Assembly: GCA_023397505.1 (NCBI GenBank)
Contig: JAEWUC010000002.1
Span: 248,001 to 312,000, forward strand
Length of the DNA stretch: 64,000 bases
Source of the DNA: Bacteroidota bacterium
GTDB taxonomy: Bacteria > Bacteroidota > Ignavibacteria > Ignavibacteriales > Melioribacteraceae
Reading direction: 5' to 3'
Part shown: one piece after another, positions 16,746-27,127 of the stretch
Layout: the number at the start of each line of letters is the position of its first letter
Numbering within the stretch: position 1 is the stretch's first letter
Made by a program: the position numbers and the translations under genes
The notes under the pieces: generated by a model
Seen by the model: only the letters and a program-made list of their open reading frames with translations
What the model was told of the DNA's origin: nothing
Databases searched by the model: none

Positions 16746-19700
16746 ATGTTACAGTTCGGAATCAAGTTATTTTTGATTCCCATATTCATAACCTCGATAA
16801 TTGCTTCATTTGGTTTTACAAACGATGTAAAATCCAACCGTGAAAATTTTATTCTTTTCGACGTGTGCTTAAATCATCTTCTTAAAAAAGATATTAGCAA
16901 ATTGCAATTATCAGCAGATTCAGTTGAGCCTTTAAATATTATAGGAAATAATAATCCTGAAAATCATTTTGGTATTCCCGATACTAATGATGTTGAAACA
17001 TCAACGATTCAAGACACCACAAAGATTGTTGATTCCACAAAATTTATTGATACGACGAAAACAATTTTATCAAGACGCGACTCGATGTTATTTAAAGCAA
17101 AGCAGGATTCGATAAAAAGAATTGATTCACTCGCCGCTGATTCTACGGCAAGAATTAAATATTTCCGTGCTGACAGAGAAGATTATTACGTAACACCATT
17201 CAGACCAAAAAAGAAATCCGCATTTTTTGTAATACCATCCGAAGGTGTACGGACAAGACAAGTGCAAATGGATTCTACCGGAACAAAAGTACAGATAAAA
17301 GAAACTATTGCCGGTAAGGAAGCAAAGATTATTTTAGAAATGCCCTTGGAAGAATATATAGAAAGAAGATTGGGTGCAATTACACGCGATAGTTGGGAAA
17401 CACTTGGTTACGCTTACGAATTAAAGAGCGATAAAAAAGATTTAAGCCAGTTAATTACAGACATAACTAATATACATATTCCGCTTCCGGCGAGTCCGCT
17501 TTTAAGCATTTTTGGAAAACCCGGAATGAATTTAAGAATTTCCGGTGCTGTGGATATTCACGGCGCATGGCGGAATGAAACAACAACCGGTATTACAACT
17601 TCCGCTCTTGGAAATACGAAAAACGAGCCCGACTTTAGGCAGCAGGTACAAATTAATTTAAGCGGAACTATAGGCGACAAACTTAACATAACAGCCGATT
17701 GGAATACAGAAAGACAATTTCAATATGAGAACCAGCTTAAAATAAAATACACAGGTTACGAAGACGAAATTGTTCAGAGCGTTGAAGCCGGAAACGTTTC
17801 GCTGCAAACATCGCCGCTTGTAGGCGGAAGTGAAGCATTGTTCGGCGTTAAGGCCCAATTTAAAATGGGTCCTCTTTCATTAACGGCATTGGCCTCACAG
17901 AAGAAAAGTGAAATCCAGGAAGTTTCAGTAAGCGGCGGTTCAAAAGCGCAGAAGTATGAAATACATGCATACGATTATTCTTTGAATCACTTCTTTATTG
18001 ATGAGATGTATGCAAATACTAATCCAGTTATGAATTATTTCTACAGGTATTTTAGTAAACCCACACCTGAAATAACGGAGGAAGTGCGTGTTAAAGAAAT
18101 TGAAGTTTGGAAAACTATAACAGGTTTATATAACCCAAACGAAAGAAAAGGAAACGCATTCATTGATTTACCTGCAAAAATTGGAAGAGACCCATATCAA
18201 GAATCATGGCGTGATAGTACTCAGCAATCAGTACCGGGTAAATCAGAAATTGACAGAAGATGGATAAAACTTGAAGAAGGAATAGATTTCGATATTCACG
18301 AAGAGACAGGTTTTATTTCTTTCAGAACGCAAATACAAGACCAGGAAGCTATTGCAGTCGCCTTTAGAATAAGAGGCGGCGATCCTACCGGCGATTCTTA
18401 TTTTGGTGAATTTATTAAAGACCTTGATACAAGTGCTACAACCAGGCTTGTGTTAAAACTTGTTAAACCGCAAAACCTTCAACCTCAATTTGAAGATGCC
18501 TGGAAATTACAACTCAGAAATATTTATCCCGTAGGCGGAAGGCAACTAAAAGAAGAAGGATTTACGCTCGATATAAAATTTATTGTTGAAGGCGGCGAAC
18601 CTCAAAGCGATTATTCCGGTCAAAAATTGATTCAAGCTTTTGGCCTCGATAAAACGGATAAAAGCGGTACGAGTACGCAGCCGGACGGTGCATTCGACTT
18701 CTTTCCGAATAGAACTATATATGTTGCTACTGGTGAAATTATTTTTCCCGTTCTTCAACCATTTGGAAATGATTTTCCAAACGGTCTCCCGGAGGAATTA
18801 AAATATCAGGCGATTTATGATACTACAGTTAGCGCAGCAAAACAGGTAAAAACTCAAGATAAATTTATTTTAACAGGTGATTATTCCGCATCTGTTTCTT
18901 CGGTTTATTCAATCGGTTTCAATGTTGTCGAAAACTCGGTTAAAGTTTATTTGAACGGAAATCTTTTAAGAGAAGGATCGGATTATGCAGTTGATTATAA
19001 TATCGGTCAGATTATAATTCGTAAAGACGATGCTCTAGTACCGGGCGCGGATTTAAAAATTACTTACGAACAGAACGACTTATTCCAACTCGCTTCGAAA
19101 ACTCTTCTTGGATTGCGCGGCGAATATACTTTTAATAGGGAAACAATTCTTGGTTTCTCATTCTTAAATCTTAATCAACAAACACTCAGCGATAAAGTGC
19201 GCATCGGGGAAGAACCGATGAACAATACTATTTACGGTGTTGATTTTAAAACTAGTGTTGAATTACCGTTTATTACGCGCGGACTTGATAATATTATTTC
19301 TACAAGCACCCCGTCAAAACTTACACTCAATGCCGAGTACGCGTATATTAGTCCCGATCCCAATACAAAGAAAAGTACAATTACAACCGATAACGGAAGC
19401 AGCATTGCATACATAGATGATTTTGAAGGCGCTAAAAGAATTATTCCATTGGGAATGTCTTATGGTTCTTGGAGAGATATTAGCGTACCCAAAAATTTAC
19501 CGTTCATCGGTAATCTGCCTAAAATGGAACAGTTAAATTATAAAGCAAAAACATACTGGTTTAATTTAACTCCGTCCGATATTACTGTACAAGATATTTA
19601 CGGCAGCAGAAAACAAGCTTCGCCAAGTGACAATCAAATTACAGTATTGGATTTTGTTTATAATCCTTTAGAAAGAGGATATTATAATACTGGCTTGATC

Positions 19701-22700
19701 CCTAATCAGAATAGCAGTTATTGGGGCGGATTTATGAAGCAGCTTTCTTCTACGGCAAATAATTTAATTGAAGAAAATATTGATTTCATTGAATTTTGGG
19801 TTCACATTGATAAAGCAGAACCAGGCACAAAACTTAGAATCGATCTTGGACAGATTAGTGAAGATGTAATTCCGAATGGAAAACTAGATACAGAAGATAA
19901 AAACTCCAACGACTTACTCGATAATGGTGAAGATACAGGTATCGACGGTATAACCGATATACAAGAAGGTTCAAACTCCGGCAACCCCGATCCGAACAAT
20001 GATAATTTTGGTTTTTCGCGCGGTGACTATGAAAGAGTGAACGGTACAGAAGGTAATAAAACTAATTCCGAAGCAGGCGGGCAGCTTCCAGACACAGAAG
20101 ATTTAAATCGCAACTTTACTCTTGATAATGTTGACAGCTATTTCCAATATGAAGTTTCGTTAGATACTACAAAATCGGGTGGGGAATACCAAAATAAATT
20201 TTTACAAGGCGCCGGAGCTAATAATTGGTATTTATTCAGAATTCCTTTGAAAGATACGGTTGGTATTGTAGGCAGCCCAAGTTTATCGGTTATTGAAACT
20301 ATACGTTTTTGGGTTAATGGAACTCAGGAGCAGGTTCATCTTCGTTTTGCCGAAATGAATCTTGTCGGTAATCAATGGCTTAAAATTTTATATCCGCCAA
20401 GAGTTACAAGAGATGATACAGTATTAACTGTTTCAACAATTAACGTTGAAGATAACCCGGATTATCACATTCCTCCTGGTGTTGCGCGCGAAAGGGATAG
20501 AAGTCAGCCGGATTACGAAATTTATAAAAATGAACAAGCACTCGATTTGATTTTATCCGAACTTCAAGACGGTGACAAACGCGAGATTGTAAAATATCTT
20601 TACAAACCACTTGATGTTTTTAATTACAAAGAAATGAAAATGTATATCCATGCAGACGATGATTACATTTTTCCGTCATCTGTTTCTTATTACCAGGATG
20701 CCAATAATTATTCATCGGAAATTTATTTAAGATTCGGTTCCGATACTCTAAACTATTACGAGTACCGCCAGCCGCTTCAAGCAAGTTTGGACCCCGGACA
20801 AAGAAACTGGAACGAAATCAGTCTGAAATTCTCCGAGTTAACAGCGATTAAACAAAAAAGAGATTCCACACAAATAAAAGGAGTTTACAGCGTTGAGGTT
20901 CCCGATATGCCGGGTCATTCCTATGCAGTGCGCGGTAATCCAACTTTAACAAGAGTATCATTATTTGTAATTGGTATTGTAAATCCATCCGATAAAGGGT
21001 CACCGGGTCAGGCAGTTTCAGGTTCCGTATGGGTAAATGAACTTCGCGTTCTTGGTGCGGACGATACTCCCGGTTGGGCTTATAGTGCATCCGGCTCGAT
21101 AAATCTTGCAGATCTTATAACAATCAACGCAAATGCAAGTCAAACAAATCCGTATTTCCATAAACTTGCTGATAGATTCGGCAGCCGCGAGGATAGATTG
21201 AATTGGGGTGTTTCCGTTGATCTCGATGTTCTTAAACTTATTCCCGCAAATCTTGCAGGTAGTAATTTAAAAGTTTCTTATTCAAGAACGGAAAATTCTA
21301 CAAACCCGATATATCTTCCCGGCACAGATATTAAAATTGAAAACTCGCAAGAATTGAAAAGAGAGAGTCTTACAAAAGAAGGTGTAGCTCCTGAATTGAT
21401 TGAAAATGAAGTAAGCAGTATCAAGAGAAATTCTCAAACTGTTAACGTTTCCGAAACATGGAATGTATCAAATGTACGGTTCAAAGTTCCGACAGAAATT
21501 TGGTACATACGCGATTTTATAAATAATATAACACTTGGATTTAATTACAATAAAACTTTTGCAAGGTCTCCAACAATATTAACGCAAAATAATTGGGTTT
21601 GGAATGCAAGTATAAATTACGCATTAACAACAAGCAGGGATCTTTTCTTCAAACCTTTGGATATTCCATACTTTGGCGATGTTGTCGGAATTTTTACAGA
21701 TTATAAAGACGTAAAAGTTTATTTCTTGCCGCAGTCGTTCAACGCAAGTATTCAAACTTCGCGGAGAAGATCATTTACACAAAACAGAAGTTCGCAAAAC
21801 CAGTCGATTGTAGTGAAGCCGAATATTCAACGAGACTTTACGGCATCGCGAGGGGCAGGTTTTAATTGGGCAATTACAGAAGGCGGTTTATTTAATCTTT
21901 CTTTGAACTATAGTTTCGACATTCAATCAACACTTGCTTATTTATTAACCTTGCCAAGAATTTCTGAAACTGAAGATGCAATTGAACGCAGCGAAGGCGA
22001 AATATGGAAAGATATTTTCGGTGGTGCCGGTTTTGGAAAAGACTATAATTACAAACAAAATTTGGATCTTCGTTTAAATCCAAAACTCCCGTCAATCTGG
22101 GATATAGGAAAATATGTAAATGTAAATGCTTCCTATTCTGTTGGGTACTCCTGGCAAAATAATTTTCAGCAGGATACACTTGGAAGAAGCGCCGGATACA
22201 GCAACCGCATTTCAACAGGCATTACGGTTAAACTAAAATCTATATTTGCACCGTTATTTTTACAGGATACAAAAGTTGCCCCTCCGCCTCAACCCGCGCA
22301 ACAACCGGGTGGAAGAACCGGGGGAAGAAGAAGTCAACCGAGAGGTGCGCAACAACCGCAGCCGCAACAAATCAGGAATGAAGATATAAATAAACCAATT
22401 GGAGATTCTGTTGCCGTTAAAGACACAATGATTACAGATGTGCTTGAAGATTCGCTTATTACAGAGGATAAACCCGGAACTTTGGCTGTATCGCTTGAAT
22501 ATATAAAACTGGGTATTAAATATCTTTTACTTGATTACGACCAGATATCAATTAACTTTTCACAAAGTACAAGTTATGCAGGGGGCGGTCTGATTGGACA
22601 AGGAACTGGTTTTAATAATTTTTGGGGATGGAATCAAAGTTATTCAAAAGGTCCGCATCGTTTGTTCATGATCGGCTTATCAAATGATCTTGGCCCGCGC

Positions 22701-23726
22701 GCTTGGGGTAATTTGAATGATAATTTTACACAAAAGAATGATATAGATTTTAAAACGTCGAGACCATTATGGGAAGGTGCTCAATTGGATTTAACCTGGA
22801 AAGCCGGATGGGGTTTGAATAAAACAACGACTTTTACATCAGATGGTGAAGGAAATATTATAGTTTCAAATTTAACTTCAACCGGTACAATTGACAGATC
22901 ATTCCTAACACTTCCGCCGACTTTAATGTTTTCTTTCCTCGGCAATGGTATCAAAAAAGTAAGCGAGCTTTACGATAAAACCGCACCGAATAAAACAGGT
23001 AATTTATCTAATGCGTTCCTTGAAGGGTTCGAAACTTTTTCATTCGTATCAAAAATCCCGATTCTTGCACAAGTGATGAAATATATCCCGCGCCCAAATT
23101 GGAGTATCAATTGGACCGGGTTGGAAAAATATTCCATCTTTAGTTTTGCAAAGCGGATTACACTTCAACACGTTTACTCCTCATCATACAGCGAAGGATG
23201 GAAAATTACTCCCGAAGGTGATAAAGAAGTTCAACAACAAAGAATAGATTACGGGTTCAGCCCGCTTGCAGGCATAAATGTTCAAGTAGATGATTTCCTT
23301 GGTGGAAATTTATCGAGCAATATTAGATACTCAACAAAGAGTTCATTTTCATTGGGAGTTTCAACGACTAATATTACGGAAGCCTTTTCACGCGATATAA
23401 ATGTTTCGGCAAGTTATACTTTAGCAGGTTTCGAATTTCCTTTCTTCGGTATAAATCTAAAAAATGATCTTGAGTTTTCATTATCATACACGAGCGGTAA
23501 AACTTCAAGCGTTATTTATGAAATGGATAATTTTAAGGAAGAGGGAAAACCGCAGGAAGGAAAAACTAATACAACTATCGAACCTAAAATAAAATATGTT
23601 ATGAGTTCAAGAGTTACACTTTCTATATTTTACAGGCGTACATCTATTGAACCGGAGGGCGCTTCGAGAATTCCGCCTACAACAACAAACGAAGCTGGTA
23701 TTGATGTTCATATCGCAATTCAATAA
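16746..23726 (+). CDS. sprA: SprA, type IX secretion translocon / gliding motility protein
   Basis: 2326 residues, close to the about 2400 typical of SprA (Sov in Porphyromonas). SprA is the giant 36-strand outer-membrane barrel through which T9SS cargo leaves the cell. Residues 1-24 form a signal peptide. Then come a Ser/Thr/Asp linker, the conserved segments GKPGMNLRISGAVDIHGAW and LSGTIGDKLNITADWNTERQ, the domain with DGSSIAYIDDFEGAKR-like text (here NGSSIAYIDDFEGAKRI), a long periplasmic/plug region, and a barrel of alternating strands to the end. A Pro/Gln/Gly/Arg-rich insert lies near residue 1850. An in-frame stop at 16713 rules out a much earlier start; no Shine-Dalgarno precedes the ATG. 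porX follows after 26 bases. Confidence 0.93.
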   Translation: MLQFGIKLFLIPIFITSIIASFGFTNDVKSNRENFILFDVCLNHLLKKDISKLQLSADSVEPLNIIGNNNPENHFGIPDTNDVETSTIQDTTKIVDSTKFIDTTKTILSRRDSMLFKAKQDSIKRIDSLAADSTARIKYFRADREDYYVTPFRPKKKSAFFVIPSEGVRTRQVQMDSTGTKVQIKETIAGKEAKIILEMPLEEYIERRLGAITRDSWETLGYAYELKSDKKDLSQLITDITNIHIPLPASPLLSIFGKPGMNLRISGAVDIHGAWRNETTTGITTSALGNTKNEPDFRQQVQINLSGTIGDKLNITADWNTERQFQYENQLKIKYTGYEDEIVQSVEAGNVSLQTSPLVGGSEALFGVKAQFKMGPLSLTALASQKKSEIQEVSVSGGSKAQKYEIHAYDYSLNHFFIDEMYANTNPVMNYFYRYFSKPTPEITEEVRVKEIEVWKTITGLYNPNERKGNAFIDLPAKIGRDPYQESWRDSTQQSVPGKSEIDRRWIKLEEGIDFDIHEETGFISFRTQIQDQEAIAVAFRIRGGDPTGDSYFGEFIKDLDTSATTRLVLKLVKPQNLQPQFEDAWKLQLRNIYPVGGRQLKEEGFTLDIKFIVEGGEPQSDYSGQKLIQAFGLDKTDKSGTSTQPDGAFDFFPNRTIYVATGEIIFPVLQPFGNDFPNGLPEELKYQAIYDTTVSAAKQVKTQDKFILTGDYSASVSSVYSIGFNVVENSVKVYLNGNLLREGSDYAVDYNIGQIIIRKDDALVPGADLKITYEQNDLFQLASKTLLGLRGEYTFNRETILGFSFLNLNQQTLSDKVRIGEEPMNNTIYGVDFKTSVELPFITRGLDNIISTSTPSKLTLNAEYAYISPDPNTKKSTITTDNGSSIAYIDDFEGAKRIIPLGMSYGSWRDISVPKNLPFIGNLPKMEQLNYKAKTYWFNLTPSDITVQDIYGSRKQASPSDNQITVLDFVYNPLERGYYNTGLIPNQNSSYWGGFMKQLSSTANNLIEENIDFIEFWVHIDKAEPGTKLRIDLGQISEDVIPNGKLDTEDKNSNDLLDNGEDTGIDGITDIQEGSNSGNPDPNNDNFGFSRGDYERVNGTEGNKTNSEAGGQLPDTEDLNRNFTLDNVDSYFQYEVSLDTTKSGGEYQNKFLQGAGANNWYLFRIPLKDTVGIVGSPSLSVIETIRFWVNGTQEQVHLRFAEMNLVGNQWLKILYPPRVTRDDTVLTVSTINVEDNPDYHIPPGVARERDRSQPDYEIYKNEQALDLILSELQDGDKREIVKYLYKPLDVFNYKEMKMYIHADDDYIFPSSVSYYQDANNYSSEIYLRFGSDTLNYYEYRQPLQASLDPGQRNWNEISLKFSELTAIKQKRDSTQIKGVYSVEVPDMPGHSYAVRGNPTLTRVSLFVIGIVNPSDKGSPGQAVSGSVWVNELRVLGADDTPGWAYSASGSINLADLITINANASQTNPYFHKLADRFGSREDRLNWGVSVDLDVLKLIPANLAGSNLKVSYSRTENSTNPIYLPGTDIKIENSQELKRESLTKEGVAPELIENEVSSIKRNSQTVNVSETWNVSNVRFKVPTEIWYIRDFINNITLGFNYNKTFARSPTILTQNNWVWNASINYALTTSRDLFFKPLDIPYFGDVVGIFTDYKDVKVYFLPQSFNASIQTSRRRSFTQNRSSQNQSIVVKPNIQRDFTASRGAGFNWAITEGGLFNLSLNYSFDIQSTLAYLLTLPRISETEDAIERSEGEIWKDIFGGAGFGKDYNYKQNLDLRLNPKLPSIWDIGKYVNVNASYSVGYSWQNNFQQDTLGRSAGYSNRISTGITVKLKSIFAPLFLQDTKVAPPPQPAQQPGGRTGGRRSQPRGAQQPQPQQIRNEDINKPIGDSVAVKDTMITDVLEDSLITEDKPGTLAVSLEYIKLGIKYLLLDYDQISINFSQSTSYAGGGLIGQGTGFNNFWGWNQSYSKGPHRLFMIGLSNDLGPRAWGNLNDNFTQKNDIDFKTSRPLWEGAQLDLTWKAGWGLNKTTTFTSDGEGNIIVSNLTSTGTIDRSFLTLPPTLMFSFLGNGIKKVSELYDKTAPNKTGNLSNAFLEGFETFSFVSKIPILAQVMKYIPRPNWSINWTGLEKYSIFSFAKRITLQHVYSSSYSEGWKITPEGDKEVQQQRIDYGFSPLAGINVQVDDFLGGNLSSNIRYSTKSSFSLGVSTTNITEAFSRDINVSASYTLAGFEFPFFGINLKNDLEFSLSYTSGKTSSVIYEMDNFKEEGKPQEGKTNTTIEPKIKYVMSSRVTLSIFYRRTSIEPEGASRIPPTTTNEAGIDVHIAIQ

Positions 23727-23752
23727 TATTGATTTAACTTCACCAGGTAAAA

Positions 23753-25321
23753 ATGAAAAATAATAGAATTCTTTGGGTCGATGATGAAATAGAACTGCTG
23801 CGCGCTCATATAATTTTTCTTAACGAAAAAGGATATGAAGTAGAAACCACCACAAATGGCGAAGACGCAATTTCGGAAGTTAAAAACAAGAATTACGATT
23901 TAATATTTCTCGACGAAATGATGACCGGATTGGGCGGTCTCGAAACTTTGTCAAGAATTAAAGATATCAATCCCAACATCCCGGTTGTTATGATTACCAA
24001 AAGCGAAGAAGAATCATTAATGCACGATGCTATCGGAAGTAAAATAACAGACTATTTAATAAAGCCTGTTATGCCTTCGCAGGTTTTGATGGTGTGCAAA
24101 AAAATTCTTGAAAGCAAAAAAATATCGGTCGAGTATGTTGCTAAAGATTATCTAAATGATTTTAATGAAATATCGAAACAGCTTTTGCTCAGTCCAAATT
24201 ATTCGGACTGGATTGATATATATTTAAAACTTGTAAACTGGGATATGGAATTGGATATTCATCCCGAAGTTGATTTACGCCAATCTTTAATAGACCAAAA
24301 GAAAGAATGTAACCAGGAGTTTTCACGCTTCATTGAAAGGAAATATCAAGATTGGATAAATAATAATAGTGACGACATTCCCCAACTTACTGTTGGGATC
24401 ACGGAAAAGTATGTTTTGCCGCATGTAGAAAAATCACAAGGACCGGTTTTTTATTTTGTAATAGATTGCCTTCGATTGGATCAGTGGCTGGTTATGGAAA
24501 AACATTTGACAAATCTATTCGATATTCAGAAAGATTATTACTATTCAATACTTCCGACAGCTACCCCTTATGCAAGAAATGCTTTGTTTGCAGGATTATA
24601 TCCATCGGAGATTGAAAAGAATTATCCCGATTTATGGTCTTCGGGTAACGATGATGAAAACAGTATGAACAAATATGAAAAGGAATTACTTCAGGCTTTG
24701 TTGAATAGAAAAAAAATCTCGTTGAATAATGATTTAAAGTACATAAAAATAATTGATCCCGATTACGGAAGAAATTTTGAGCAAAATGTTTTATCGCATA
24801 AAAAATCTCACTTTGTGGCTGTGGTAGTAAATTTTTTGGATATGATTGCGCATGGAAGATCCGATTCGCTAATATTAAAAGAAATTGCACCGGATGAATC
24901 GGCGTATCGTTCTTTAACAAACAGCTGGTTTCAGCATTCATATTTACTTAATGCTTTCCGTGCTATTGCAACTATTCCCAAGGCAAAAATTATTGTAACG
25001 ACAGACCATGGAAGTATAAGAGCAATGCGCGGTTCTAAAGTGCTCGGCGACCGCGAAGCATCAACAAATTTACGTTTTAAATTCGGGCGTAATCTTAAAG
25101 TCGATGACCGCCATGCTATATTCATTAAAAATCCCCAAGATTATAAGCTGCCTAAAAGAGGTGTGGCTATTAGTTATATTATAGCTAAAGAAGATTATTA
25201 TTTTGTATATCCAACAGACTATCATAAATTTTTAAGTTATTACAAGGATAGTTTCCAGCACGGCGGTATTTCTATGGAGGAAATGATTTTACCTGTTATT
25301 ACTATGGAGAGTAAAGCATAA
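23753..25321 (+). CDS. porX: PorX-like response regulator with PglZ domain
   Basis: 522 residues. The receiver domain (1-120) has the acidic pair Asp10-Asp11, phospho-acceptor Asp54 (IFLDEMM) and the Lys in LIKP. A helical middle follows, then a PglZ (alkaline-phosphatase-superfamily) domain from about residue 210: VIDCLRLDQW, the Thr-containing ATPYARNALFAGLYPS loop, and VTTDHGS supply the metal ligands. This receiver-PglZ architecture defines PorX, the regulator of type IX secretion; the characterised protein is a zinc phosphodiesterase acting on oligonucleotides. Its place directly after sprA supports that role. No histidine kinase (PorY) is adjacent. Its stop shares a base with the tsaE start. 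Confidence 0.92.
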   Translation: MKNNRILWVDDEIELLRAHIIFLNEKGYEVETTTNGEDAISEVKNKNYDLIFLDEMMTGLGGLETLSRIKDINPNIPVVMITKSEEESLMHDAIGSKITDYLIKPVMPSQVLMVCKKILESKKISVEYVAKDYLNDFNEISKQLLLSPNYSDWIDIYLKLVNWDMELDIHPEVDLRQSLIDQKKECNQEFSRFIERKYQDWINNNSDDIPQLTVGITEKYVLPHVEKSQGPVFYFVIDCLRLDQWLVMEKHLTNLFDIQKDYYYSILPTATPYARNALFAGLYPSEIEKNYPDLWSSGNDDENSMNKYEKELLQALLNRKKISLNNDLKYIKIIDPDYGRNFEQNVLSHKKSHFVAVVVNFLDMIAHGRSDSLILKEIAPDESAYRSLTNSWFQHSYLLNAFRAIATIPKAKIIVTTDHGSIRAMRGSKVLGDREASTNLRFKFGRNLKVDDRHAIFIKNPQDYKLPKRGVAISYIIAKEDYYFVYPTDYHKFLSYYKDSFQHGGISMEEMILPVITMESKA

Positions 25322-25746
25322 TGGAATTTCCGTTTGCTTTGAATGTGACTTCCGAAGATGAAACTGCCGCTATTGCTCGAGAATTTTCTAAGCATTTAAA
25401 AGAAGGTGATGTTGTTTTGTTTGATGGAGAATTGGGAACAGGAAAAACTTTTTTCATAAAAGCATTATGTAAAGAATTTGAAATTAATAATGCTGCAAGT
25501 CCGAGCTTCTCCATTGTCAACGAATATTCAGGTTCAAAAAGTATTTATCATTTTGATTTTTATAGAATTAGGAAAGCCCAGGAATTGCTCGATATCGGTT
25601 TCAATGATTATCTTAACGATGAGGCAATCGTGCTTATTGAATGGGCGGATATGTACCCTGAAATATTACCGCACAAATGTTATAAAATTAAAATTGAGTA
25701 TTTGTCCGATACTTCAAGAAATATTTCGATTAAAAAGAATGGATAA
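25321..25746 (+). CDS. tsaE: tRNA threonylcarbamoyladenosine biosynthesis ATPase TsaE
   Basis: 141 residues, normal for TsaE (YjeE). The P-loop GELGTGKT spans 36-43, followed by SPSFSIVNEY and HFDFYR, which are family hallmarks, and the IEWAD box. TsaE works with TsaB and TsaD to make the t6A modification at position 37 of tRNAs reading ANN codons. The start shares one base with the porX stop and the end overlaps tsaB by 8 bases, so translation is coupled. Confidence 0.93.
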   Translation: MEFPFALNVTSEDETAAIAREFSKHLKEGDVVLFDGELGTGKTFFIKALCKEFEINNAASPSFSIVNEYSGSKSIYHFDFYRIRKAQELLDIGFNDYLNDEAIVLIEWADMYPEILPHKCYKIKIEYLSDTSRNISIKKNG

Positions 25747-26392
25747 TTTGCTGCCGATATTGGCTGTTGAAACAAGCGGTGAAATGTGCAGTGCCGCAGT
25801 TTTATTGGATGGAAATTCGTTTGTTGAAATGAATTTTCTGCAAAAACATATTCATTCAAAAAAAATAATTGATATGATTGATAGTGTGATTAAAAACAGC
25901 GGTTTGGAAATTGGCAATATAAAAGCAATAGCAGTATCCGGCGGCCCAGGATCTTTTACCGGTCTGCGTATAGGATTTTCTGTTGCAAAAGGTTTAGCAC
26001 TTGGTGCGGGAATTCCAATTATTCCGGTACCGACATACGATGCACTTGCTCTACAAATTTCTAATAGTTTACACGATGGATCTGAATTCGTTGTTGCGAA
26101 TAAGGCTAGCGTTGAAGAAGTATATTTTTCAAAATATTCAATTATTGATCAAAAGATCATCACAATCAATGAAGTTGCATCAATTCAAAAAAAAGATTTG
26201 AAAAAAAATTGCGGAGAAACAAAGAATCTATATGGTAACAGTTTTGATAACCCGGCACATCTCAAAGCGTCTTCAGTTGCAACTTGGGCTTATTTATTTG
26301 GCAGGGATTTATTAACTTTTGACTACGATTATCTCGAACCGGAGTATTTTGGTAATCCATTTTTAAAGAATAAAGAAAGAGAAGGTAAATAG
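25739..26392 (+). CDS. tsaB: TsaB, t6A biosynthesis scaffold protein
   Basis: 217 residues. The opening ILAVETSGEMCSAAVL and the motif VSGGPGSFTGLRIGFSVAKGLA identify TsaB (YeaZ), the inactive ASKHA-fold partner that bridges TsaD and TsaE. The ATG at 25739 is chosen because it gives the canonical N terminus; the same frame is open for 87 codons upstream but that part is the tsaE shadow. The C-terminal portion ending in YLEPEYFGNPF is typical of Bacteroidota homologues. tsaD is not in the window. Confidence 0.92.
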   Translation: MDNLLPILAVETSGEMCSAAVLLDGNSFVEMNFLQKHIHSKKIIDMIDSVIKNSGLEIGNIKAIAVSGGPGSFTGLRIGFSVAKGLALGAGIPIIPVPTYDALALQISNSLHDGSEFVVANKASVEEVYFSKYSIIDQKIITINEVASIQKKDLKKNCGETKNLYGNSFDNPAHLKASSVATWAYLFGRDLLTFDYDYLEPEYFGNPFLKNKEREGK

Positions 26393-27127
26393 ATGAAAAA
26401 GTATTCCTTTATAATATTTTTATTATCGCAAGTAATTTTTGCGCAGGATTTATTTACGCAAGTTGCGCCGATAATTTCTTCTTCTAAACCCCATCATGAT
26501 TTCGGCGAAATACTCGAAGGCCAAGTGGTTGCCCATTCATTCGAAATAAAAAATACCGGCAATGCTGATCTCAAAATAGAAAAGGTTAGAGCTTCTTGCG
26601 GATGCACTGCAGTCGAGCCTGAGAAGAATCTTCTAAAACCAGGTGAAAGCACAAAAGTAAAAGCAGAATTTGATTCTGGGGGAAGATTTGGACCACAGAA
26701 TAAATCAGTTTATGTTTTTTCTAACGACCCGAAAACACCGCAGTATAAATTATCTTTTAGCGCTGTAATTGTTGATAAACTTTCTAATACAAAAGGAGCA
26801 AAAGCGCCAAAGTTGGAAATTGAAAAAAATAACTTTGATTTCGGAAAGGTTGAAGAAGGTAAAATTGTTGACGCAAAAATTGGTTTTAAAAATTCAGGTA
26901 AAGATGTTTTGGAAATTATTGATGTAAAAACAACCTGCGGATGCACGGCCGCATTGTTGAGTAGTAAAAAATTAAATCCCGGTGAAAGAGGAACATTAAG
27001 AATTGAACTTGATACGGCAAACAGGGAAGGTAAATTAACAAGAACAGTTACACTTTTTAGTAATGATCCGTCACAAAGCAATCAATCGATTACAATTTCA
27101 GCTAACATTGAAAAGAGAAAAAAATAA
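26393..27127 (+). CDS. Tandem DUF1573 protein
   Basis: 244 residues with a signal peptide (cleavage probably after IFAQ). Two DUF1573 / ASH-like immunoglobulin-fold repeats follow, about residues 30-125 and 140-240, each starting HDFGEI or FDFGKV and each carrying the cysteine motif C-G-C-T (SCGCTAVEP and TCGCTAALL). DUF1573 proteins are abundant and exported in Bacteroidota, with no firmly assigned function. It starts directly after the tsaB stop and its own stop shares a base with accD, so it rides in a housekeeping operon. Confidence 0.82.
   Translation: MKKYSFIIFLLSQVIFAQDLFTQVAPIISSSKPHHDFGEILEGQVVAHSFEIKNTGNADLKIEKVRASCGCTAVEPEKNLLKPGESTKVKAEFDSGGRFGPQNKSVYVFSNDPKTPQYKLSFSAVIVDKLSNTKGAKAPKLEIEKNNFDFGKVEEGKIVDAKIGFKNSGKDVLEIIDVKTTCGCTAALLSSKKLNPGERGTLRIELDTANREGKLTRTVTLFSNDPSQSNQSITISANIEKRKK

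Noticed and set aside
25478..25738. Long upstream extension of TsaB
   Set aside because: It overlaps the whole second half of tsaE in another frame; the family N terminus begins at 25739.
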